51,730 bases of DNA from CAZGTQ01 sp964528575. GTDB taxonomy: Bacteria > Planctomycetota > UBA1135 > GCA-002686595. The position numbers and the translations under genes are program-made. Shown here piece by piece: positions 24,132 through 31,964 of this stretch. Numbering within the stretch: the first letter of the stretch is position 1; each line of letters opens with the position of its first letter. Location of the stretch: positions 1 through 51,730 of the forward strand of contig CAZGTQ010000048.1 of the NCBI GenBank assembly GCA_964528575.1. The letters are read 5' to 3'. The notes below the pieces were generated by a model. It had not been told where the DNA came from, ran no database searches, and saw nothing but the letters and a program-made list of their open reading frames with translations.

Positions 24132-24743
24132 GTGAAGACGGGCCTGACCCTCGCCGCCCTCGTGGCGACCGCGCTCTTGGCGTGGTGGTCGACGAGCGGG
24201 CCGACGCGCTCGGGCACGCAGTTCGACAGGCTCCTCCCTTCGACGCCGCCAGCAACCCCGGGCGCAGGTGAGGACCCGCCCGAAGCGCCGCCGCAGCTCG
24301 ACTCGAGGTCCGACGTCTCGGAGATCGGACACGCGCCTGCGCAGCCGGACGAGCCCGTCGCGACTCCCGAGCGCGCCGCGGTCGAGAAGCAGACGGAGTC
24401 CGTGCACGCGTTCGAGCTCCAGAACGAGGTCGCCGTTTTGAGCTCTGCGCTGAAGCAGCGGCACAACGAGCTGGCGCAGGCCTGGTTCGCGTCCGGACGA
24501 TACGAGGAGCAACTCGGGGAGATCGGGCAACGTATGAGCCTGACCGGCCGCAAGAGCGGGGAGCGCGCTGCGCCCGGCGAGGTCGTCGTCGCCAGCTCAC
24601 GCGTGAGTTTCGACGGCTCGGGGAAGCCGGTGGTGCAGGTCGTGAAGATCCCACCCGGGCACGACGCGGAGCTCGACGAGCTGCGTGGCGCCGTGTACGC
24701 GGCGACCGTGCGCCTGCACGAGGCGCAGCAGCAACGCGACTGA
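24132..24743 (+). CDS. Hypothetical anchored or secreted protein
   Basis: 203 residues from GTG 24132. A hydrophobic segment (about 4-20, LTLAALVATALLAWW) is followed by a Pro/Ala-rich linker (about 30-75) and a charged, helical C-terminal part with FELQNEVAVLSSALKQRH and RGAVYAATVRLHEAQ. It looks like a single-pass membrane or exported protein. No family is recognised. It converges on the beta-lactamase-like gene with a 9-bp gap. The in-frame GTG at 24096 was rejected because it lies in the likely -35 element. Confidence 0.55.
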   Translation: MKTGLTLAALVATALLAWWSTSGPTRSGTQFDRLLPSTPPATPGAGEDPPEAPPQLDSRSDVSEIGHAPAQPDEPVATPERAAVEKQTESVHAFELQNEVAVLSSALKQRHNELAQAWFASGRYEEQLGEIGQRMSLTGRKSGERAAPGEVVVASSRVSFDGSGKPVVQVVKIPPGHDAELDELRGAVYAATVRLHEAQQQRD

Positions 24744-24752
24744 GCGCGCCCG

Positions 24753-26171
24753 CTACAGCCGCTCGAACGCGAGCGTGCCGAACGCGCCGGCGTCGGCGGT
24801 GAAGCCCGTGATCGCGCCCCTCTCGTCGCGCTCGAACGCGAGGCTCAGGCCGGGGCGGCGGAACGTGTCCGGCGCGACGATGCGCAGGCGGCGGCTCTCG
24901 CCGGAACGCGCGAGGTGCAGCTCGCCGTTCTCGCGCACGAGGCTCCAGATCGTCTGCAGGTCGGCGCACCAGTAGCGGCCGACGTAGGCAGCCGCCTCGT
25001 CCGCCGTCGGCTCGGGCGGCGGCTCGGGCTCGTCGTCGCGGCTGCGCTCGCGGCGCTCGCGCTCGCCTTCGCGCGGCGGGCTCGGCTCCTGGGGCTGGAA
25101 GCGATCGCCGAGGAAGATCTCCGCGACCTGCGTGCACAGGCGAGTCGGATCGACGTCCGCGCGGTTCGCGAGGCAGATCACCGTGAGCCGGTGGTCGGGG
25201 AAGCGCATCATCTCGGCGCGGTAGCCGACCCACGCGCCGCCGTGGCTCACGCGGCGCAGGCCGCGGTGCTCGCCGACCGACAGGCCGAACGCGTAGTCGC
25301 TCTCCGTGCCGTCCGCGAGCGGCTCCGTCGCGAGCTGGAGAGCGAGCAGCTCCTCGCCGCCCTCGAGCGCCGGCTCGTAGAAGTGGCGGTCCCAGCGCGC
25401 GAGGTCGCGCACCGTCGTGAACACGCCGCCGTCGCCCACGTGGTCCCACGTCGTCACGTCGAGGCGGAAGCCGCCGCGGATCGGCGAGTAACCCCACGCG
25501 CGGCGCGCGACGACCGTGCGCGCGTCGTCCTGGTAGTGCGTGTGCTCCATCCCGAGCGGCTCGAACACGTTCTCCTCGGCGAAGTCGGCGAGCGTCTTCC
25601 CCGAGACGCGGCGCACGATCTCCCCCATCAAGAGGTAGTTCGAGTTGCTGTACGAGAAGCGCGTCCCCGGCTCGAACTGGAGCTGGCTCTGGCGCGCGAT
25701 CGCGGCGATCGAGTCCGCGGGCGTGACGAAGCCGCGCAGGTCGAGCCCGCCGAGCACGTGGATCTGGATGTAGTCGCGCAGGCCGCTCGTGTGGTGGACG
25801 AGGTGGCGCACGCGCACCGGCCACGCGTACTGCGCCATCTCGGGCAGGTGCTCGCGCACGTCGTCGTCGAGCGAGACCGCGCCGCGCAGCACGAGCAGCG
25901 CGAGGCTGACGGCGGTGAACTGCTTCGACGTCGAGCCGATGCGGAACACCGTGTCGGGGCCGTTCGGCACGGCGTGCTCGAGCGACGCGAGGCCGAAGCC
26001 GCGCTCGTAGACGATCGCGCCGCCCTGGACGACGGCGACCGACATGCCGGGCGCCGAGTCGCCGTCGTAGCGCGCGAAGACCGCGTCGATCCGCTCGGAG
26101 AGCTCGTCCGCGGCCGCCGCGGGAGCGAGAGCCGCGGCGGCGGCGACGACGAACGCGAGGAGCAAGCGCAT
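24753..26171 (-). CDS. Exported serine beta-lactamase-like hydrolase (class C/PBP4* family)
   Basis: 472 residues. A signal peptide (about 1-21, ending APAAAA) precedes the serine-hydrolase fold with Ser80-x-x-Lys83 (STSK), Tyr175-Ser-Asn177 and His311-Gly-Gly (in place of the KTG triad). This set is typical of esterases, peptidases and class C-like proteins; true beta-lactamase activity is not implied. After a charged linker (about 350-380, runs of E, R and P) a small beta domain from about 385 to 472 resembles the lipocalin-like tail found in this family. It starts 10 bp after the thrS stop and is probably co-transcribed with it. Confidence 0.85.
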   Translation of the reverse strand: MRLLLAFVVAAAAALAPAAAADELSERIDAVFARYDGDSAPGMSVAVVQGGAIVYERGFGLASLEHAVPNGPDTVFRIGSTSKQFTAVSLALLVLRGAVSLDDDVREHLPEMAQYAWPVRVRHLVHHTSGLRDYIQIHVLGGLDLRGFVTPADSIAAIARQSQLQFEPGTRFSYSNSNYLLMGEIVRRVSGKTLADFAEENVFEPLGMEHTHYQDDARTVVARRAWGYSPIRGGFRLDVTTWDHVGDGGVFTTVRDLARWDRHFYEPALEGGEELLALQLATEPLADGTESDYAFGLSVGEHRGLRRVSHGGAWVGYRAEMMRFPDHRLTVICLANRADVDPTRLCTQVAEIFLGDRFQPQEPSPPREGERERRERSRDDEPEPPPEPTADEAAAYVGRYWCADLQTIWSLVRENGELHLARSGESRRLRIVAPDTFRRPGLSLAFERDERGAITGFTADAGAFGTLAFERL

Positions 26172-26181
26172 CGCCGCTCCC

Positions 26182-27951
26182 CTACTCCAGCGTCAACGCG
26201 CGCGTCGCGCGCTGGCGCCGCGCGAGCTCGAGGAACTGCTCGAACGGCACGGTCTCCTGCTCCTGGACGCCGCGGCGGCGGATCGTGACGGTGCCCGCCT
26301 CGACCTCGTTGTCGCCGGCGATCAGCATGTACGGCACCTGGTCGTGCTGCGCTTGCTTGATCTTCTTGTTCATGTGCGCCGGCACGTCCATGCAGTCCGA
26401 GCGGAAGAGCTCGTCCTGCAGGCGCGCGTGGAGCGAGCGGCAGTAGTCGGCGTGGTTCTCGCGGATCGGGATCAGCGCGACCTGCGTCGGCGCGAGCCAG
26501 AACGGGAACTTGCCGCCGTAGTGCTCGATCAGCCCGCCGACGAAGCGCTCGAAGCTGCCGAGGATCGCGCGGTGGATCATGATCGGCCGCTTGTGCTGGC
26601 CGTCCGCGTCGGTGTACGAGATGTCGAAGCGCTCCGGCAGGTTGAAGTCGCACTGCACCGTCGAGTTCTGCCACTCGCGGCCGAGCGCGTCGCGCTGCTT
26701 GAAATCGATCTTCGGCCCGTAGAACGCGCCGCCGCCGGGGTCGACTTCGAGCGGCATCCCGACGCGCTCCGCGCCCGCGCGCAGCGCCGCGGTCGCGCGC
26801 TCCCACGCCTCGTCGGACCCGATCGTCTTCTCCTCGGGCCGCGTCGCGAGGTACGCGGTGTACTCGTACCCGAACGTCTTCAGCGTGAAGTCGATCAGCT
26901 CGAGCACGCCCGCGATCTCCTCGGTGAGCTGCTCGGGCGTGCAGAAGATGTGGCTGTCGTCCTGCGTGAAGCCGCGCACGCGCAGCATGCCGTGCAGCAC
27001 GCCGGAGCGCTCGTAGCGGTAGCAGGTGCCGAGCTCGGCCCAACGCAGCGGCAGCTCGCGGTACGAGCGGCCGCGGTCCGCGTACATCAGGATGTGACCG
27101 GGGCAGTTCATCGGCTTCACGCGGTAGGGCATGTCGTCGATGTCCATCGCCGCGTACATCATCTCCGCGTAGTTCTCGAGGTGGCCCGAGACCGCGAAGA
27201 GCTTCTCCCGCGCGACGTGCGGCGTGTACACGGGCTGGTAGCCCCGCCGCTGGTGCTCGTCCCACCAGAAGCGCTCGATCTCGCGCCGCACGGTGCCCAG
27301 GCGCGGGTGCCAGAACACGAAGCCGGCGCCGGCCTCCTCGTGCGTGCTGAAGAGGTCGAGCTCGGTCCCGAGCTTGCGATGGTCGCGCTGGCGCACCTCC
27401 TCGAGCCACGCGAGGTGCCGCTCGAGATCCTCCGCGCTCCAGAACGCGGTCCCGTAGACGCGCTGGAGCATCGGCCGCTTCTCGTCGCCGCGCCAGTACG
27501 CGCCGGCGAGGCCCTGCAGCTTGAAGTGGAAGTCGCGGTCGAGCCGGTCGACGTGCGGGCCCTCGCACAGGTCGCTCCAGTCGCCGTGCGAGTAGAACGT
27601 GATCTCCTCGTCCTGGGGGATCTCGACGAGCTGCTCGAGCTTGTACGTCTGGCCGAGCTGCTCGAGCTTCGCCCGCGCCTCGTCGCGCGTCGCGCGGGTG
27701 CACACGAGCTCGGGAGATTGACGCGCGATGCGCCGCATCTCCTTCTCGATCCGCCGCAGGTCCTTCTCCTCGAGCGGCTCGGGCAGCTCGAAGTCGTAGT
27801 AGAAGCCGTGCTCGATCGCGGGGCCGAAGCCGAAGCGCGCGCCCGGATAGAGCTTGCCCACGGCGGAGGCCATCAGGTGCGCGACCGAATGGCGCAGGGT
27901 CGACAGCGGAAAGGGCCCCTCGACCTGAGGAGCGTCGTCCGGCTTGTTCAT
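26182..27951 (-). CDS. thrS: Threonyl-tRNA synthetase lacking the TGS domain
   Basis: 589 residues. Charges tRNA-Thr with threonine. The editing domain is at the N-terminus (His21-x3-His25 in LRHSVAHLMA, and CEGPH), followed by the class II catalytic core with the zinc ligands in MNCPGH, motif 2 ELGTCYRYERSG and RGFTQDDSHIFC. The anticodon-binding domain (FWLAPTQVALIPI onward) ends the protein. The usual N-terminal TGS domain is absent. The ATG at 27951 has GGAG 7-10 bases upstream; an in-frame ATG at 28002 would translate a strong leader hairpin and has no ribosome site. Confidence 0.93.
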   Translation of the reverse strand: MNKPDDAPQVEGPFPLSTLRHSVAHLMASAVGKLYPGARFGFGPAIEHGFYYDFELPEPLEEKDLRRIEKEMRRIARQSPELVCTRATRDEARAKLEQLGQTYKLEQLVEIPQDEEITFYSHGDWSDLCEGPHVDRLDRDFHFKLQGLAGAYWRGDEKRPMLQRVYGTAFWSAEDLERHLAWLEEVRQRDHRKLGTELDLFSTHEEAGAGFVFWHPRLGTVRREIERFWWDEHQRRGYQPVYTPHVAREKLFAVSGHLENYAEMMYAAMDIDDMPYRVKPMNCPGHILMYADRGRSYRELPLRWAELGTCYRYERSGVLHGMLRVRGFTQDDSHIFCTPEQLTEEIAGVLELIDFTLKTFGYEYTAYLATRPEEKTIGSDEAWERATAALRAGAERVGMPLEVDPGGGAFYGPKIDFKQRDALGREWQNSTVQCDFNLPERFDISYTDADGQHKRPIMIHRAILGSFERFVGGLIEHYGGKFPFWLAPTQVALIPIRENHADYCRSLHARLQDELFRSDCMDVPAHMNKKIKQAQHDQVPYMLIAGDNEVEAGTVTIRRRGVQEQETVPFEQFLELARRQRATRALTLE

Positions 27952-27971
27952 GTCAGTCTCCGGGAACGAAG

Positions 27972-28000
27972 GAACCCCGCCGGTCGCCCGGCCGGGGTTC
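27972..28000 (-). promoter_or_regulatory. thrS leader hairpin with GNRA tetraloop
   Basis: On the transcribed strand GAACCCCGGCCGG and CCGGCGGGGTTC pair over 12 bp with one bulge, closed by a GCGA tetraloop. The hairpin ends 20 bases before the thrS start codon. GC content of the stem and a stable loop make it very strong. There is no U-run, so a translational role is more likely than a simple terminator. Confidence 0.6.
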
Positions 28001-28002
28001 AT

Positions 28003-28021
28003 GCGTCCGTCACGCGGACGC
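28003..28021 (-). promoter_or_regulatory. Second thrS leader hairpin
   Basis: GCGTCCG and CGGACGC form a perfect 7-bp stem with a 5-nt loop, 2 bases from the tetraloop hairpin. CCGAT/ATCGG (28021-28041) may give a third, weaker stem, so the leader is a stacked series of stems. Confidence 0.5.
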
Positions 28022-28222
28022 CGATCCGCGGAGAGTATCGGCTTCCGGGACCCCCTTTCCAGGTCTCTCTCGCAGACGGGATCGCTGGGGAACGATCCGG
28101 AGGAGGGGAAGGTGGGGAAGGGGTCCGCGAGGGCTCTTGCGGGGGGTCCCGGTCGCCGTCACTGCGAGGGGTATCGGACGGATCGCCCGATCCCATGAGC
28201 GCTTTTTCGACCGCGCCTGGGC
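28022..28222. other. Intergenic region upstream of thrS
   Basis: About 200 bp without a gene. It contains GGATCG/CGATCC inverted pairs at 28079-28098 and 28080-type sequence again at 28180-28193, and a purine tract of G runs at 28099-28123 on the plus strand. GATACT/TACTCT near 28041-28033 (minus strand) is a possible -10 for thrS. murB ends at 28223. Confidence 0.45.
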
Positions 28223-29218
28223 TCAGCCTACGGCGTCGTCCGCGCGCCAGATCTTGACCTCGACCTCGAGCTGGATGCCCGTGCGGCTGGCGACGAGCTC
28301 GCGCACGTCCTCGATCAGCGCGAGCACGTCCGCCGCCGTCGCCGCGCCGCGGTTGATCACGTAGTTCGCGTGCACCGGGCTCACGACCGCGTCGCCGCGC
28401 TCGAGCGACTTGCCGCCGCACGTGTCGACGAGCTGGCCCGCCGAGCGGCCGTCGGAGAGCTCGGGGTCGGGGTTGCGGAAGATGCAGCCCGCCGACCACT
28501 CCGTCACCGGCTGCACCGCGCGCTTGCGCAGGAGGAACTCGCGCGTCCGCTCGCGCACGTCGGCGACGCGGTCGGCCGCGAGCCGCAGCACCGCGCCCGT
28601 CACGACGACGTCGCCGAGCCCGCCATCGCGGTAGCGCGGCGCGCAGTCCTCGCGCAAGAGGTCGCGGAACTCGCCGTCGGCGAGCACGCGCACCGCGTCG
28701 ACGACGTCCCACACGCATCCCGGCGCGCCGCCCGCGTTCATCGCGACGCCGCCGCCGAGCGAGCCGGGCACGCCGACCAGCCCCTCGAGGCCGCTCCAGC
28801 CCAGGTCGCTCGCCGTGCGCACGAGGCCGGGGAGCGTCGCACCCGCCCACGCGACCAGGCGCGGGTCGTCGCAACGCTCGAGCACCTCGGTCCGCGGCAC
28901 CGCGTCCTCGAACGCGTCGTCGAGCTCGCCCTCGCGCGCGCGTGCGCCGGGCGGCAGCGGGCGAAACACGCGCCGCATGCGGTCCGTCGTCAGCACGACG
29001 CCCGGCAGGACGCCGTCGCCGACGATCAGGTTCGCGCCGCCGCCGAGCAGACGGATCGGGAGCCCGCGCTCCCGCGCCTCGCACCACGCGCGCCGCAGCT
29101 CGTGCGGATCGGCCGGCTCGAGCAGCCACTCGGCCCGCCCGCCGACGCGCATCGTGGTCCTATCGCAGAGGCTCGCGTCCGAGAGCGCCGCACAGGGCCA
29201 GCTTCTCGAGTAGCTCAT
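28223..29218 (-). CDS. murB: UDP-N-acetylenolpyruvoylglucosamine reductase
   Basis: 331 residues. FAD/NADPH enzyme that completes UDP-N-acetylmuramate. TTMRVGGRAEWL and LGGGANLIVGDG bind FAD; VPGSLGGGVAMNAG and YRDGG are conserved, and the last catalytic Glu is in LEVEVKIW. The proton-donating Ser found in GSFFKNP of E. coli is Cys here (AGCIFRNP). The ATG at 29218 is needed to include the TTMRVGG segment and overlaps murC by 59 bp; a later ATG would remove that segment. It is the last wall gene of the cluster, with thrS 270 bp further on. Confidence 0.93.
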   Translation of the reverse strand: MSYSRSWPCAALSDASLCDRTTMRVGGRAEWLLEPADPHELRRAWCEARERGLPIRLLGGGANLIVGDGVLPGVVLTTDRMRRVFRPLPPGARAREGELDDAFEDAVPRTEVLERCDDPRLVAWAGATLPGLVRTASDLGWSGLEGLVGVPGSLGGGVAMNAGGAPGCVWDVVDAVRVLADGEFRDLLREDCAPRYRDGGLGDVVVTGAVLRLAADRVADVRERTREFLLRKRAVQPVTEWSAGCIFRNPDPELSDGRSAGQLVDTCGGKSLERGDAVVSPVHANYVINRGAATAADVLALIEDVRELVASRTGIQLEVEVKIWRADDAVG

Positions 29219-30626
29219 CGCGCACCTGCTCCACGTCGCCCGCGCCGAGCACGAGCAGCGCCGCGCCGGACTGGAGCCCGCGCGACACCGCCTCGACGCT
29301 GCGTTCCTTCGTCCCGCCCGCTTCGGCCGCGACCCGCCGCCGCTTCAACGCCGCGACGAGCTCCGGCGCGCCCGCGAGCCGCTCCGTCGCGCCCGGCCGG
29401 CGCGCGCCGTACACGTCCGCGACGACGACGCGATCCGCCCCGCGCAGGCTCTCGGCGAAGTCGTCGAGGAAGCGCGCGGTGCGCGAGTGCTGGTGCGGCT
29501 GGAAGAGCACGTGCACCGGCCGGCCGGGGAACACGCGCCGCGCCGCCTCGATCGTGACGCGCACCTCGGTCGGGTGGTGCGCGTAGTCGTGCACGACGTC
29601 GATGCCGCCTGCGCTCCCCCACGGCTCGAAGCGGCGGGCGGTGCCGCGGTAGGCGGCGAGCCCGGCCGCGACGTCGCCACAGACGACTTCGCGCGGCCCG
29701 TGGACGTCGCGCGCCGCGAGCCCGAGCGCGAGCGCGCACGCGAGCGCCGCGTTGTCGACCTGGAAGCGGCCCGGCACGGCGAGCGGGAAGACCGGCGTCT
29801 CGAAGCCGGGACCGGTGAGCGCCATCTCGAAGCACCCCGAGCGCTCGCCGAACAGCCCGACGTCGAGCTCGCGTCCCGCGCGCCACACGCCGCAGCGCGC
29901 CGCGCGCTCGACCTCGGCGGGCACGTCCGCGCCGACGACGAGCAGCCCGTCGGGCGCGACGCGCCCCGCGAACGTCGCGAACGCCTCGACGACCGCTTCG
30001 AAGCTCCCGAAGCAGTCGAGGTGCTCCGGCTCGACGTTCGTCACGACCGCGCCGTGCGGCGCGAGCGCGTGGAAGCTGCGGTCGTACTCGCACGCCTCGG
30101 CGACGAACCAGCCGTTCGGATCGCCCGCGAGCGCGTTCGTCGCGAGGTCGCGCGACAGCCCGCCGATCAGCGCGCCCGGCCGCGCCGCGGCGCCGTTCGT
30201 GCTCCCGCGCGCGCCCGCGAGGCCGCTGAGCGCGTGGAAGAGCAGCCAGGCGGTGCTCGTCTTGCCGTGCGTGCCGGCGACGGCGAGCGTGCGGCCCGGC
30301 GGCGCGATCCGCGCGAGCGCCTCGGCGTACTTGATCACCTCGACGCCGCGCGCGCGCGCCGCGAGCACCTGCGGATCGTCGTCCGGCACGGCGGCGCTGC
30401 GCACGACGATCTCGGCCGTCGAGGGCAGGAAATCGGCGTCGGACTCGCCCAGCGACAGCGCGAGCCCCAGCGGGGCGAGGGTCGCGAGGAGCGTGGAGGG
30501 CGCGCGGTCGTGGCCGCTGACGGCGTGGCCGCGCGCGGCGAGGATGCGAGCGATGCCCGAGACGCCGGCCCCTCCGACGCCGAGCAGGTGCACACGGCGC
30601 GGGAGGCGAGGGAGCGCGTCGACCAT
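29160..30626 (-). CDS. murC: UDP-N-acetylmuramate--L-alanine ligase
   Basis: 488 residues. Adds L-alanine to UDP-MurNAc. The N-terminal nucleotide fold has LLGVGGAGVSG (14-24); the ATP loop is AGTHGKTS (117-124); FVAEACEYDRSF, NVEPEHLD and DYAHHPTEV follow, all typical Mur-ligase motifs. ATG 30626 lies 14 bp after the murG stop and gives the correct N-terminus (VHLLGVGG); the short leader has no clear Shine-Dalgarno. The 3' end overlaps murB by 59 bp. Confidence 0.95.
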   Translation of the reverse strand: MVDALPRLPRRVHLLGVGGAGVSGIARILAARGHAVSGHDRAPSTLLATLAPLGLALSLGESDADFLPSTAEIVVRSAAVPDDDPQVLAARARGVEVIKYAEALARIAPPGRTLAVAGTHGKTSTAWLLFHALSGLAGARGSTNGAAARPGALIGGLSRDLATNALAGDPNGWFVAEACEYDRSFHALAPHGAVVTNVEPEHLDCFGSFEAVVEAFATFAGRVAPDGLLVVGADVPAEVERAARCGVWRAGRELDVGLFGERSGCFEMALTGPGFETPVFPLAVPGRFQVDNAALACALALGLAARDVHGPREVVCGDVAAGLAAYRGTARRFEPWGSAGGIDVVHDYAHHPTEVRVTIEAARRVFPGRPVHVLFQPHQHSRTARFLDDFAESLRGADRVVVADVYGARRPGATERLAGAPELVAALKRRRVAAEAGGTKERSVEAVSRGLQSGAALLVLGAGDVEQVRDELLEKLALCGALGREPLR

Positions 30627-30640
30627 GGAAGGGAATTGAA

Positions 30641-31735
30641 TCAATCGGCGCGCGCCAGCTCCACGAGCGCGTCGAGAATCCGCTCGGTCCCGTCGAGCGG
30701 CAGAGCGCCGGCCAACGCCCGCTCCATCGCCGCGCGCTCGCTCGCTCCGCGCTCGCCGGCGAGCTCCGCGAGGCGCGCGGCGACCGCGCCATCGAGCCGC
30801 TCCTCGTCGACGATCACGACGCCTGCGCCGAGCTGACGCGCGTTGCGCTCCTGGTGGCGGTCCGCGTGGTGCGGGTACGGGACGACCAGCGCCGCGCGGC
30901 GCAGCGCGGCGACCTCGACGAGCGTCGACGCGCCGCCGCGCGTCAGGACGAGCGTCGCGGCGCGCAGCTCGGCCGGCACGTCGTCGAGGTACTCGACCGC
31001 GCGGTAGCGCGGGTGCGGCGCCGCGGCCTCGGCGAGGCGCCCGGGGCCGACCTGGTGCACGAGCTCGGCGCCGCCGGCGAGCAGCGCGGCGGCGTGCGCG
31101 CGCACGAACGCGTTCAGGCCGCCCGCTCCCTGGCTGCCGCCGAGCACGAGCAGGCGGCCCGCGGCCGGCGCGGGGCGCCCGGGCGCCGGCGCGAGGAGCT
31201 CGTCGTCGAGCGGCGGCCCGGAGCGCACGTGCTTCGCCGAAGGGCGCGCGGGCATCGTCGCGTCCCACGCGTGGAAGACGCGCGCGGCGAACGGCGCGAG
31301 CCGGCGCGTCGCGCGCCCCGCGGCGGCGTTGATCTCGAGCAGGGCGAGCGGCGTGCCGCGCGAGAGCGCGGCGAGCGCGGCGGGCAGCACGGTGAAGCCG
31401 CCCAGGCCGAGCACGACAGCGGTCCGGTGGCGCGCGAGCACGGCGCGCGCGCGGAGCGATTGGAGCGGCGCGGCGGCGAGGGTGCGGGCGCGCGAGGGGG
31501 CTCCCCCGCCCTCGGGCTCGAGCGCGAGCGCGACGTGCTCGAACGGCACGTCGCCGGCGGCGGCGCGCACGCTCGCGAGCGCGCGCTCCTCCGCCGCCCG
31601 GCCCGTGCCGAACCAGACGAGATCGGCGAGCACGCCGCGCCGCGCCGCCGCGCGCACGAGGCGCGCGCCGGGGACGACGTGCCCGCCGGTCCCGCCGCCG
31701 GCCAGCGCGAGCCGTAGGTCGCGCGCATTCTTCAA
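30641..31735 (-). CDS. murG: Lipid II synthase, N-acetylglucosaminyltransferase
   Basis: 364 residues. Transfers GlcNAc to lipid I at the inner face of the membrane. The first motif GGGTGGH is at residues 13-19; LGGFTVLPAALAAL and the C-terminal RGGASTLVEVAAL and PHHADRHQERNA match the UDP-sugar site. The only sensible in-frame start is TTG 31735, because the nearby ATG at 31728 is in another frame. The upstream gene ends at 31755, leaving a 19-bp gap with no strong ribosome site. Confidence 0.93.
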   Translation of the reverse strand: MKNARDLRLALAGGGTGGHVVPGARLVRAAARRGVLADLVWFGTGRAAEERALASVRAAAGDVPFEHVALALEPEGGGAPSRARTLAAAPLQSLRARAVLARHRTAVVLGLGGFTVLPAALAALSRGTPLALLEINAAAGRATRRLAPFAARVFHAWDATMPARPSAKHVRSGPPLDDELLAPAPGRPAPAAGRLLVLGGSQGAGGLNAFVRAHAAALLAGGAELVHQVGPGRLAEAAAPHPRYRAVEYLDDVPAELRAATLVLTRGGASTLVEVAALRRAALVVPYPHHADRHQERNARQLGAGVVIVDEERLDGAVAARLAELAGERGASERAAMERALAGALPLDGTERILDALVELARAD

Positions 31736-31754
31736 CGACTCGCGCGGCCTGCGA

Positions 31755-31964
31755 TCAGAGGCCCGCGACGACGCCGCGCCCGACGTCGCGCTCGAGGACG
31801 AGCGGATCGGGCGGCGGCAGCGCCTCGCGCTCGAGCGCGTGCGCGAAGCCCGGCGGGGCGGCGGGCGCGCTCGCCGCCGCCGCGCAGCGCTGCGCTTCGG
31901 GCAGGGAGAGCGCCCCGATCGCGACGCAGCCGACCCAGAGGCCGACGTGGAAGCGACGCGTCAC
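31755..31964 (-). CDS. 69-residue hypothetical protein, coupled to the LysM gene
   Basis: 69 residues from GTG 31964, which overlaps the LysM gene stop as GTGA. The N-terminus VTRRFHVGLWVGCVAIGALSL is a short signal or membrane segment; the rest is Ala/Pro-rich with LEREALPPPDPLVLERDVG. No family is recognised. Position inside the cell-wall cluster and the 4-bp overlap are the main evidence that it is real. It could act at the envelope, but no role can be stated. Confidence 0.55.
   Translation of the reverse strand: MTRRFHVGLWVGCVAIGALSLPEAQRCAAAASAPAAPPGFAHALEREALPPPDPLVLERDVGRGVVAGL

Noticed and set aside
27951..28002. thrS start at ATG 28002
   Set aside because: It would translate through the strongest hairpin and has no ribosome site. 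ATG 27951 has GGAG at proper spacing.
28099..28123. G-quadruplex regulatory element
   Set aside because: G runs are present on the plus strand, but G-rich tracts are common in this composition and nothing ties this one to a function.
27952..28222. T-box riboswitch in the thrS leader
   Set aside because: No T-box consensus or specifier-loop arrangement could be found, and the phylum is not a usual host of T-boxes. Only stable hairpins are supported.
31114..31728. murG start at ATG 31728
   Set aside because: This ATG is in another frame. The MurG frame has only TTG 31735 before its first motif.
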